Shown here piece by piece: positions 1-5,230 of a stretch of DNA of 6,035 nt. The translations under genes and the position numbers were made by a program. Each line of letters opens with the position of its first letter. Within the stretch, counting starts at the first letter, position 1. The DNA is from Actinomycetes bacterium. Lineage in GTDB: Bacteria; Actinomycetota; Acidimicrobiia; Acidimicrobiales; Palsa-688. The stretch is taken from positions 1 through 6,035 of the forward strand of contig JAKBBS010000197.1 in NCBI GenBank assembly GCA_021808425.1. The letters are read 5' to 3'. The notes beneath the pieces were generated by a model. The model was not told the origin of the DNA. It worked only from the letters and a program-made list of their open reading frames with translations, and did not search any database.

Positions 1-2
1 TG

Positions 3-512
3 TGCGTCTACGGCGACCAGCCCGCCTCAGGAAGTCGGTCCAGCGATCTCAACGTGGCAGGGATGCTCGACGAGGTACGGGAGTTCGGAGGGTCGGAGAC
101 CTTCGCCGGTCACGGCCCGTTCTCGGTCGGCGTGACGACCCGTCTCTCAGCCCTGCCCACCTGGAAGCACCAAGCGGACTTCCTCTTCGTCCAGGCCTCG
201 TTCGACCTCGAAGCGCTGCTGCGATGGCGGGACTTGCTGCGCTTTGACGGCCCGGTGTTCGCCGGTGTCCTCGTCGTGGCCAGCGTCGGCATGGCCAAGA
301 CGCTCCGCGACGCGACCAGCCAGATCGACCTCCCGGCCAGCCTCCTGGAACGGCTCGAAACGGACCCGGACGCAGGCGTCGATGTGGCCTGCTCGCTCAT
401 GGACGACGTCAAGGCCAGCGGCGCCTTCGACGGCGTACACCTCGTTCCCGTCGGGCGATACCGAACGGTGGCTTCCTGCTTGGAGAACCGCGGCTGGAGC
501 GGCCGTCCCTAG
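3..512 (+). CDS. Methylenetetrahydrofolate reductase-family protein, C-terminal part (5' end outside window)
   Basis: The open frame enters from the left edge (first full codon at 3) and stops at TAG 510-512, giving about 169 visible residues. The family reduces 5,10-methylenetetrahydrofolate to 5-methyltetrahydrofolate with FAD and NAD(P)H in the cytoplasm, feeding methionine synthesis. Seen here: FSVGVTTRL followed by KHQADFLFVQASFD, which fits the ADFxxxQ...FD strand of the MTHFR barrel; then GPVFAGVLVVASVGMAKTL, LPASLLERLE, and a C-terminal GVDVACSLMDDV...GVHLVPVGRY that matches the usual end of the barrel. The tail is short and plausibly natural. A GTG at 54 lies inside the barrel and is not the start. 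The gene converges on the leftward methyltransferase pseudogene, whose last codons touch this stop (both strands use the same CTAG). The family is fairly sure, but the exact subtype is not, because MTHFR-like paralogues exist in actinobacteria. Confidence 0.75.
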   Translation, partial: CVYGDQPASGSRSSDLNVAGMLDEVREFGGSETFAGHGPFSVGVTTRLSALPTWKHQADFLFVQASFDLEALLRWRDLLRFDGPVFAGVLVVASVGMAKTLRDATSQIDLPASLLERLETDPDAGVDVACSLMDDVKASGAFDGVHLVPVGRYRTVASCLENRGWSGRP

Positions 513-896
513 AAGTGGCCGGTGAATACCCGGTCGAAAGCGCCGTCGGCGACCAGGAGGTGCAGGGCGTCCCCGACAACGGCCAGGCGAGCCCAGTCGG
601 AAGACGAGACTGGGCGATCGCAACCATCGCCGATCTCTGGTCGAGCCCCACGACCTAACCGCGGAGGTGCTGGGTCAAGATCCCGGTACCGCAGGCCAGG
701 TCCAGGTGCGGGTCGGAGGCAGGCTTCCGACCAGGTCGACCACTTGGGCCACCTCATAGCTTCAGCCCGACCGGCCTCGAAGAGGGAGCAGGCCCTCGCC
801 CGTGTACCACTCCTCGTACTCGCCGCCCCGCTGCTCGTAGTAGGCGCCCGTCGCTCGATCCGTGGCGAAAGCCGGTGTCGCACGACAACCAGACAT
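509..896 (-). pseudogene. Decayed class I SAM-dependent methyltransferase
   Basis: Reading leftward from ATG 896-894, the pieces of one methyltransferase appear in order across three frames. First comes AYYEQRGGEYEEWYTGEGL (typical N-terminus), then an in-frame TGA at 764-762 probably from TGG. The same frame continues as YEVAQVVDLVGSLPP. A frame change near 704, fitting one lost C, gives motif I LDLACGTGILTQHLRG. TAG at 657-655 interrupts before VVGLDQRSAMVAIAQSRLP (motif II). A second one-base loss near 600 leads to ARLAVVGDALHLLVADGAFDRVFTGHF, then TAG at 511-509. The rest of the family's fold is missing, because the sequence beyond is the convergent MTHFR-like gene. It lies about 60 bp downstream of the membrane-protein frame and was probably the third gene of the padR group. 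The substrate cannot be inferred. With four separate lesions it cannot make an active enzyme unless the sequence itself is wrong. Confidence 0.85.
523..570 (-). repeat. First copy of the 49-bp methyltransferase repeat
   Basis: This part of the methyltransferase pseudogene encodes ALHLLVADGAFDRVF. It pairs with 3492-3540 at about 47 of 49 aligned positions. The copies lie roughly 3 kb apart in direct orientation, so recombination between them could delete the padR group and the toxin-antitoxin module. Confidence 0.85.
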
Positions 897-955
897 GTCA
901 CGCCGCCGGGGACTGATCATTGCCGAGGCGAAGACTCGGATCACCGGATCTGTCG

Positions 956-1713
956 CTACGGCTCCCGCGTAGCGGTCTCGTCTTCCTTGTTGGTTCTCCG
1001 TGACCGCGGCCACCATCGAAACAGGTAGCCGACAACCGCGACGACGATCGCCGCCCCGGGACCAGCATGCACGAGGAACACCCCGACCAGGCTGGGCCCT
1101 CCCCAGCTATCCCGGTAGCTGGCGGGGTTCGAGTAGTCCACGGTGAAGAACTCCGCGACTGCTCTGCCGACGAGGTACAGGGCAACGATACCGCCAAGCC
1201 CGTAGCCCACCGATCTGACGACCCGTCCGGGAGCGAGCCGACCTCGCGACCTCGCGAGCTGCCGAGGCGACGGGCGGATCACAGCGAGGGCGAGGAGGCC
1301 AAGCAGGACCAAGAGGAGAACGACCCAGACGACGACGTGGCCGACGACAACGCCGGTCACGAGCGAGCAGACGGACGAAGCGACCGATCGCGACCGGCCC
1401 GGATCATCAACGCGGTCCAAGGGGCGAAGAGGGCGAGGAGCGCCACCGTCTCGGCCGGGGTGCGGGGCACCCACACGATGTTGACGGCCAGCCCCATCTT
1501 GCGGGCGACGATCTCGACGCCGATCGACATCAGCACCGCCGCACCCACAAAGAACCTTGTTCGATGGGCACTGGTGTGGAGCTTGGCCGCTTGGGCGAGC
1601 ACGTCGAGGACGACGCGAGGGGTGAGACGGGTCTGCTCCAACAGCGCGGCGAACTCCTCGCAGTAGGTGCGGCGCCACGCCTTCGGGTAGCAGGCGAGGA
1701 TCAGGCGGATCAC
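956..1713 (-). pseudogene. PadR-coupled multi-pass membrane protein, split by a frameshift
   Basis: The GTG start at 1713-1711 overlaps the padR stop (GTGA) and has GGAGG at 1724-1720, six bases upstream, inside padR, so translation should be coupled. The N-terminus YPKAWRRTYCEEFAALLEQ matches the cytoplasmic 'YPxxWRxxYxEEF' helix region common in small membrane proteins encoded beside PadR repressors. Hydrophobic helices follow at FFVGAAVLMSIGVEIVA and VALLALFAPWTALMI. That frame ends at TGA 1359-1357. The continuation lies one frame over and ends at 956: LVTGVVVGHVVVWVVLLLVLL, VGYGLGGIVALYLVGRAVAEFF and VGVFLVHAGPGAAIVVAVVGYLF. The whole span is 758 bases, one short of a multiple of three, which fits a single-base loss somewhere about 1360-1410. 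No slippery heptamer is visible there. About five membrane helices are expected in the repaired protein of roughly 252 aa. The function is unknown. It is either a pseudogene or a sequencing error. Confidence 0.75.
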
Positions 1714-2039
1714 GACAGACCTCCGAGTCGGAGCTGCCCGGCGGTGACGATGCGCTCCCAACTTGCCAGTTGGTGGGCGAGCGCCGCTCTGCCGGCCCCC
1801 GTGATCCGATACGGACGGCGACGGTCGTCACTCGGAACCGGCTCGATCAGCCCGCGCTCGACCAGCTTGGTCAGCGAGCCGTACAAGGTGCCCGGTCCGA
1901 GCCGCACGCCGGTCTGCTCGAACACGTCCGTGGTGATCGCGTAGCCGTGCTTGGGCCCGTCGCTCAGCGACAGGAGCACCAGCACACCTGGCTCCCCGAA
2001 ACGAGCGAGCCCGTCGTCCCCCCGTCCTTGCCTCGCCAT
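1710..2039 (-). CDS. PadR-family transcriptional regulator
   Basis: A 109-aa winged-helix repressor. The diagnostic PadR run is visible at residues 20-75: LVLLSLSDGPKHGYAI, then a recognition-helix region GVRLGPGTLYGSLTKLVERGLIE, then the wing DDRRRPYRIT. The C-terminal helix (GRAALAHQLASWERIVTAG) would dimerise. The family binds palindromic operators near its own promoter and loses affinity on binding small molecules or through partner proteins. ATG 2039 is chosen over the upstream in-frame GTG at 2102 and ATGs at 2051 and 2048, because a near-consensus -10 box ends 7 bases upstream, so transcription should start at or next to this ATG, and because PadR proteins usually begin shortly before this GEPGVLVLL region. 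Its stop overlaps the start of the membrane-protein gene, so the two are expected to be co-expressed and the repressor probably controls them together. The inducing signal is unknown. Confidence 0.85.
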   Translation of the reverse strand: MARQGRGDDGLARFGEPGVLVLLSLSDGPKHGYAITTDVFEQTGVRLGPGTLYGSLTKLVERGLIEPVPSDDRRRPYRITGAGRAALAHQLASWERIVTAGQLRLGGLS

Positions 2040-2057
2040 ACGCTGCATCATATGGCG
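2034..2057. promoter_or_regulatory. Palindromic operator candidate over the padR promoter
   Basis: The arms CGCCATA (2034-2040) and TATGGCG (2051-2057) are perfect 7-bp inverted repeats around a 10-bp centre that itself holds TGCA. In all, 10 of 12 symmetric pairs match. The site overlaps the padR -10 box, the predicted transcription start and the start codon. This is where a dimeric PadR repressor would block its own transcription, so autoregulation is inferred. Part of the palindrome also encodes the first PadR residues. Confidence 0.55.
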
Positions 2058-2075
2058 TAGTAGGTGCGGGTTCAA
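2047..2075 (-). promoter_or_regulatory. padR promoter, leaderless
   Basis: On the minus strand a -35 box TTGAAC (2075-2070) is separated by exactly 17 bases from a -10 box TATGAT (2052-2047). Seven bases after the -10 box is the ATG at 2039, so the transcript would start at or one base before the start codon with no Shine-Dalgarno leader. Leaderless mRNAs are common and well translated in actinobacteria. Boxes and spacing are seen directly; the start site is inferred. Confidence 0.7.
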
Positions 2076-2172
2076 GGCGGCAGCCAGACCGAGCGGCTTC
2101 ACGGGATTCCCTGGACATGTACGGGTCGCTGCGGTCTCGTCAGCAGGCCCTCTTCAGCCGACAGTTTTGTTA

Positions 2173-2178
2173 TACGAT
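2173..2178 (+). promoter_or_regulatory. -10 box of the toxin-antitoxin module, leaderless
   Basis: TACGAT (2173-2178), inside TATACGATACT, lies six bases before the GTG at 2185, which places the expected transcription start on the start codon. There is no Shine-Dalgarno sequence just upstream of the GTG. A clear -35 box is not visible; the best match is TTCAGC near 2153-2158, with a long spacer. The promoter faces away from the padR promoter within a 145-bp intergenic region. Confidence 0.5.
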
Positions 2179-2184
2179 ACTCTA

Positions 2185-2418
2185 GTGGAGGTTCGAGACT
2201 CGGCACTCAAACACGGCTGTAGCGCCGACGACATCCGCCACGCCATCACCAACGCGCTCGCTATCTACGACGACCTGGACGATCCCTACGCGCTCTACCT
2301 CGGCCCCGACACTGCCGGCACCCTGCTCGAGGTGTTGACCGCCATCGACGCGCTGGGCGAGGAGATCGCCTTCCACGCCATGCCGATGCGCCGAAAGTAC
2401 AGGAGGCTGCTCCCATGA
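2185..2418 (+). CDS. Small toxin candidate of a toxin-antitoxin pair (BrnT/RelE-like)
   Basis: A 77-aa protein from GTG 2185. It begins VEVRDSALKHGCSADDIRHAI, a helical 'KHGxsxxDI' opening like those in BrnT and related small RelE-fold RNase toxins. An acidic stretch follows, then LYLGPDTAGTLLEVL and the C-terminal IAFHAMPMRRKYRRLLP, with a His and a basic Arg/Lys-rich tail that would suit RNA binding and cleavage. Family members found with a ribbon-helix-helix partner are toxins that cut mRNA; that function here is inferred from size, layout and these motifs. The stop overlaps the next gene's start as ATGA, and its last codons carry that gene's AGGAGG site. Toxin-first order is like brnTA and higBA. 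In-frame sequence upstream of 2185 is antisense to padR and is not part of the gene. The exact family name is uncertain. Confidence 0.65.
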   Translation: MEVRDSALKHGCSADDIRHAITNALAIYDDLDDPYALYLGPDTAGTLLEVLTAIDALGEEIAFHAMPMRRKYRRLLP

Positions 2419-2681
2419 CCGAACCCCGCAAAGCCAAGACCGGAGAGACGATGGACGAGAACTTCTGGCGGCGGGCCGAAGAGAAGGCCGATGCCGGCCT
2501 CGATCCCTCCCGGCTGCGACGCCGAGTCGGTCGCCCTACTCTCGGTGATGAGCCGGCAGGGCTGACGGCCGTCCGTCTCCCGCCCGAGGTCCGCCGGGCA
2601 CTCGACGATCGGGCCGCCGAAGAGCACACCTCCTCTAGCGAGGTCATCCGCCGCGCCCTGGAGCAGTACCTCGCGAGTTAG
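2415..2681 (+). CDS. Ribbon-helix-helix (CopG/BrnA-like) antitoxin
   Basis: An 88-aa protein starting at ATG 2415, overlapping the toxin stop by four bases and preceded by AGGAGG at 2401-2406 (8-base spacing). The N-terminal half (1-38) is charged and probably flexible, the part that would wrap the toxin. A GRPTLG linker (39-44) precedes the ribbon-helix-helix fold. The beta strand is GLTAVRLP (49-56), helix 1 is PEVRRALDDRAAEE, the turn is HTSSSEV, and helix 2 is IRRALEQYL. Such proteins dimerise, bind the module's own promoter and neutralise the toxin. The strong Shine-Dalgarno site, against a leaderless toxin start, would favour antitoxin excess. Function is inferred from the fold and the overlap. 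Confidence 0.75.
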   Translation: MTEPRKAKTGETMDENFWRRAEEKADAGLDPSRLRRRVGRPTLGDEPAGLTAVRLPPEVRRALDDRAAEEHTSSSEVIRRALEQYLAS

Positions 2682-3085
2682 CAGGTCAGCTCAGACAACG
2701 TGCAGAGACCGGCCAGCAGGTCACCCGAGTTCGAATAGCGACAACGCAACACCACCACGTTGACCAGCACTTTTGCCGCGGCAGGCGGCTGGTTGGGTGG
2801 ACTCGAAATGGGTGTCGTGCGCGATCTCGACGCTAAAAGCGGCCACCTGTGACAGCGGGACCTGTGATTTTGCGTCATTCGCCGCGGGCAGCGGCGCTGT
2901 CGCCGAGGAGGCGCTCCAGGGGCTCGGCAGCTTTGGTGACGACCGGTCGGACCCTGTGGGCATCGGACCCGGGCTGTACGCCGGGCGGCGAACCAACGTG
3001 GGCTCGGCCTTGACGCCGGCCTCCGCCCCGGGCCCCTCGCAGAACACCCACATGCAGCCCGGGCGTGGAGGGTAACCCAGCATAC
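2682..3085. other. 404-bp stretch with no recognisable intact gene
   Basis: Between the antitoxin stop and the vapB-like remnant, the open frames on both strands (about 100-150 codons) have no motif I recognise and overlap one another. The only structured part is the repeat at 2829-2876 with its adjoining minus-strand frame (roughly 2875-2990). No convincing terminator follows the antitoxin gene. The likely content is degraded mobile-element sequence; this is inferred. Confidence 0.5.
2829..2876. repeat. Possible insertion-sequence terminus (IS21-like), remnant
   Basis: GACGCTAAAA (2829-2838) faces ATTTTGCGTC (2867-2876), an imperfect inverted repeat with one base difference. Between them ACCTGTGA occurs twice, at 2845-2852 and 2860-2867, 15 bases apart. 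The pattern of GACGC-AAAA boxes next to GGCCACCTGTGACA resembles the multi-box termini of actinobacterial IS21-family elements as I remember them. On the minus strand a short coding-like frame with GC-rich third positions ends at TGA 2877-2875 against this repeat (...LERLLGDSAAARGE), which could be the tail of a transposition gene. I cannot name that protein, and no complete transposase is present. Confidence 0.3.
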
Positions 3086-3491
3086 ATAAAGCGGACCACC
3101 GTCAGGCTTCCCGACGAGCTCGATGCTCGTCTCCGTCACGAGGCCGAGCGACGAGGTTTAAACCATGTCCGAACTCACTCGAGAAGCGATCGAGGATCAC
3201 CTAGGCGGTCGAACGGGTCGACGGAAGTTGATCGCCGCCGGCGCTGGCAGGAGCGGTTCACGCGACGTCTCAATCCGCGTCGAAGAGATCTCGTACCCAT
3301 CCTGGTAGTTACCGAATTGGTCTACTTGCTCGGCACCCGACTCGGCCACGACGCCGAAGTCCGGTTCCTGGGACACCTCGCCGCCGGCAATCTGGTCCCC
3401 GAACATGTCGCAGCGGAAGACTGGCTACGCATCGCCGAACTCGTCCAGATCTACCACGATCTCTCATTGGGATCGATTGACAGTTCCGTCA
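3086..3491 (+). pseudogene. vapB-vapC type II toxin-antitoxin remnant, frameshifted and fused by deletion
   Basis: The antitoxin part reads KRTTVRLPDELDARLRHEAE (ribbon-helix-helix strand and helix) from 3089. After one extra A in the AAA at 3160-3162 the frame moves and continues TMSELTREAIEDHLGG...RDVSIRVEEI (to about 3288), with TAG at 3306-3308. The codon where family members usually start (M-KRTTVRLP) is ATA at 3086 instead of ATG. The PIN-domain toxin follows with no N-terminus: LVPILVVTELVYLLGTRLG (3290 on) to GSIDSSVM (3491), in the first frame. PIN RNases need an N-terminal Asp; that part is gone, while the middle Glu (TEL) and a later Asp (SID) remain. A deletion removed the antitoxin's last residues and about the first third of VapC. 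At 3492 the sequence switches to a methyltransferase fragment, so the VapC C-terminus is lost too. Not functional. Confidence 0.8.
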
Positions 3492-3540
3492 TGAATACCC
3501 CGGTCGAAAGCGCCGTCGGCGACCAGGAAGTGCAGGGCGT
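3492..3540 (-). repeat. Second copy of a methyltransferase gene fragment
   Basis: These 49 bases match 523-570 in the methyltransferase pseudogene with one substitution (G/A) and one extra C, in the same orientation. Read leftward they encode ALHFLVADGAFDR, then shift out of frame at the extra C. In the first copy the homology to methyltransferases continues past both edges; here it stops at both, so this is the derived, orphan copy, wedged between the VapC and glycosyltransferase remnants. Confidence 0.85.
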
Positions 3541-3819
3541 TGACGCGATCATGAAGACCTCGAGGGAGAGACCGAGGCTGTGCGGAAGATGCGAGCCGGC
3601 CGGGACCGGATCAGCGAGAGCAGCACCCATCCGAGCGAAAGCGCTCGGTAGGATCGGGTCTCTTGGCACGGGGCGGGTGCTGTCTTCGGAAGTGAACAGC
3701 ACCACGTCGTGGCCGGAGCGCTCAAGTCCGCTGGCCAACACATCGAGGACAGCTTCGGTTCCACCGTAGGCGGTATGTGGGACCGCCACCCACGGTGGCG
3801 CGACGACGACTATGCGCAT
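3541..3819 (-). pseudogene. N-terminal fragment of a glycosyltransferase (family 4-like)
   Basis: From ATG 3819-3817 the minus strand encodes MRIVVVAPPWVAVPHTAYGG, then TEAVLDVLASGLERSGHDVVLFTSEDSTRPVP and, after a variable stretch, ARMGAALA (to 3610). This is the first Rossmann strand, the YGGTE loop and the GHDVxLF strand that open many bacterial family-4 glycosyltransferases, which move a sugar from a nucleotide donor to an acceptor at the membrane. The expected next part (helix before the HDH motif and everything beyond, about 280 residues) is absent. From 3610 to 3541 the same frame reads sequence I do not recognise, then runs into the methyltransferase repeat. The start has no strong ribosome binding site. 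It is a truncated relic; the recognisable part is 3610-3819. Confidence 0.7.
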
Positions 3820-4041
3820 ATCCGACGGTCTCGTTTCGGGTTGTCGAGCCGACCGCGAGGACCGCAGATGGGCGAATCACCGGAGCAATAGGCTGTCGAC
3901 CCGAGCTATTGGGGAAGAAGGAGCTGGTAGAGGAATCGATTCGCCGCCCCCCAATGCCGAGTGCTTTCGCGTCTTACACCCGGCGAACCCATTTCAGAGC
4001 TCACCCAGAGCGGCCCGCGGCGAGCCGGGGCTTCAGGGGTG

Positions 4042-4063
4042 GGACAATGGTCCTTGTCGGACC
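4042..4063 (+). promoter_or_regulatory. Overlapping hairpins in the rsgA leader
   Basis: Three mutually exclusive inverted repeats share 22 bases just before the ribosome binding site: GGAC/GTCC (4042-4045 with 4050-4053), GACAA/TTGTC (4043-4047 with 4054-4058) and GGTCC/GGACC (4049-4053 with 4059-4063). The last ends three bases before AAGGAG at 4067-4072. Arms are only 4-5 bp. They could tune initiation or be part of an operator; GACAAT at 4043-4048 is also a weak -10 candidate. No function is proven. Confidence 0.3.
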
Positions 4064-4078
4064 GGGAAGGAGTTCACC

Positions 4079-5134
4079 ATGGCCGCCACCTCGGCCTTTT
4101 CGGGCCTGACCGCTCTCGGATGGGATCACCGGTGGATCTCAGCGTTGGCCGATGTTGGAAACCCGCTCCTGTGGCCGGCCCGCGTGTCGAGGGTGGACCG
4201 CGGCGCGTGCACTGCCATGACAGGATCGGCCAAGGTCCGGATCTCCATGGAGCGTGACATCGAGGTGGCAGTCGGCGACTGGGTCGGTGTCGCAGGATCT
4301 GTGGCCGACACGACGGCGCGAATCGCGACCGTGCTGCCCCGTCGTGCCGCGTTCCGCCGAACTCGTCCCACAAAGGGTGCCGGGACGAAGGTCGTAGCCG
4401 CGAACATCGACACGGTCTTCGTATGCGACGCACTCAACGGGGGCCTCAGCCTTCGCCACCTCGAGCGGTTCCTGGCCCTCGTGTGGCAAAGCGGCGCCAC
4501 CCCTGTGGTGGTCATCACCAAGTCTGACGCGGCCCTGGTACAAGACAGGACCGACGCCGTGAATTCGGCCAAGACCGTGTCCGGAGGAGTCAGCGTGGTG
4601 GTGGCAAGTTCGGTGACTGCTGACGGTGTGCTCGAATTGGAGCCGTATCTGATTCCGGGTCGCACCGTGGCGCTGCTGGGCCTGTCCGGGGCAGGAAAAT
4701 CGACGTTAGCGAACCGGCTGGCGGGTGCTGAGATCCTGAGGACCGGCGCGGTGCGTGGCGACAGCAGCGGACGCCACACGACAAGTCACCGTGAGCTGGT
4801 GTTGCTTCCCCAAGGCGGTCTTCTGATCGACACTCCAGGGATGCGGGCGCTTTCGGTGCTCGGAGCGGCAACCGGGGTGGAGCAGGCGTTCGGCGATGTC
4901 GAAGCGCTTGCCGGCTACTGTAGGTACCCTAACTGCTCACACTCGGGCGAATCGGGATGCGCCATCGCCGCCGCACTCGCCGACCGGCAGCTACAGCCCG
5001 GCCGCTTCGAAGCCTGGCTCCGTTTGAGGGCCGAGATGGCCCCATCGAAAGAACATGACGCCCGTGGCGACATCGCCGAGCGCAAGCGGCGCAAGGCGGC
5101 GAAGTTCGCGGCACGCCGAGAATCGAATAGGTAG
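4079..5134 (+). CDS. rsgA: Ribosome small subunit-dependent GTPase A
   Basis: A 351-aa circularly permuted GTPase that checks late maturation of the 30S subunit, releases factors such as RbfA and hydrolyses GTP when bound to the subunit. An N-terminal OB-fold (about 30-90, with VAVGDWVGV) is followed by G4 ITKSD (146-150), G5 ASS (176-178), G1 GLSGAGKST (201-209), G2 RHTTSHREL (232-240) and G3 DTPG (251-254), the permuted order typical of the family. The zinc knuckle is C281, C286, H288, C294 (CRYPNCSHSGESGC). A basic C-terminal helix (RKRRKAAKFAARRE) suits rRNA binding. Length is normal. ATG 4079 is chosen because AAGGAG lies six bases upstream and the protein begins as relatives do; the same frame is open back to 3812, but that part is not protein-like. 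All catalytic motifs are intact, unlike its leftward neighbours. It converges on the receiver-domain gene, 69 bp away. Confidence 0.95.
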   Translation: MAATSAFSGLTALGWDHRWISALADVGNPLLWPARVSRVDRGACTAMTGSAKVRISMERDIEVAVGDWVGVAGSVADTTARIATVLPRRAAFRRTRPTKGAGTKVVAANIDTVFVCDALNGGLSLRHLERFLALVWQSGATPVVVITKSDAALVQDRTDAVNSAKTVSGGVSVVVASSVTADGVLELEPYLIPGRTVALLGLSGAGKSTLANRLAGAEILRTGAVRGDSSGRHTTSHRELVLLPQGGLLIDTPGMRALSVLGAATGVEQAFGDVEALAGYCRYPNCSHSGESGCAIAAALADRQLQPGRFEAWLRLRAEMAPSKEHDARGDIAERKRRKAAKFAARRESNR

Positions 5135-5187
5135 CGGCTTGCGACAGGTCAAGGTCCGCACCGTTGATGGTCACTTCGAGCCACGTC

Positions 5188-5230
5188 GGCAGTCCCCAGA
5201 ACCTCAGGCAGTCCCCAGAACCTCAGGCAG
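5188..5230. repeat. Exact 19-bp tandem duplication
   Basis: CAGTCCCCAGAACCTCAGG occurs twice in direct succession (5190-5208 and 5209-5227). The period extends to GG on the left and CAG on the right, so 43 bases follow a 19-base period without a mismatch. It lies across the 3' end of the receiver-domain gene. Since 19 is not a multiple of three, the second unit changes that gene's ending. Confidence 0.9.

Noticed and set aside
1067..1944. Long plus-strand frames opposite padR and the membrane gene.
   Set aside because: They are antisense shadows of high-GC genes: charged, low-complexity translations with no motifs.
2040..2102. Upstream extension of PadR from GTG 2102, or from ATGs 2051 and 2048.
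   Set aside because: The -35 and -10 boxes and the operator palindrome lie in this stretch, and the expected transcript starts at 2039-2040, so these starts would not be transcribed.
1951..2184. The toxin frame is open further upstream, towards 1951.
   Set aside because: That part is antisense to padR and its promoter; codon bias and homology begin at GTG 2185.
2729..2736. GTTCGAAT resembles a tRNA T-loop, suggesting a tRNA fragment or att site.
   Set aside because: The flanking bases do not pair into a T-stem and no acceptor or anticodon arm is present.
2773..3075. Plus-strand frame of 100 codons (MPRQAAGWVDSK...).
   Set aside because: No start signal, odd composition, overlaps equally open minus-strand frames and crosses the inverted-repeat motif; not supported as a gene.
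3158..3163. The heptamer TTTAAAC (3157-3163) in the vapB remnant is a classic -1 slippery sequence placed in the right phase.
   Set aside because: The following antitoxin part is in the +1 frame, not -1, so slippage there would not restore the protein. A one-base insertion in the AAA run explains it better.
3547..3651. A plus-strand frame reading DHEDLEGETEAVRKMRAGRD looks like a small charged, antitoxin-like helix.
   Set aside because: It is 35 codons with a stop just upstream and no start or ribosome binding site, and much of it is antisense to the glycosyltransferase fragment. I could not tie it to a family.
3812..4078. The rsgA frame is open upstream to 3812.
   Set aside because: The translation lacks family similarity, and a strong AAGGAG site marks ATG 4079.
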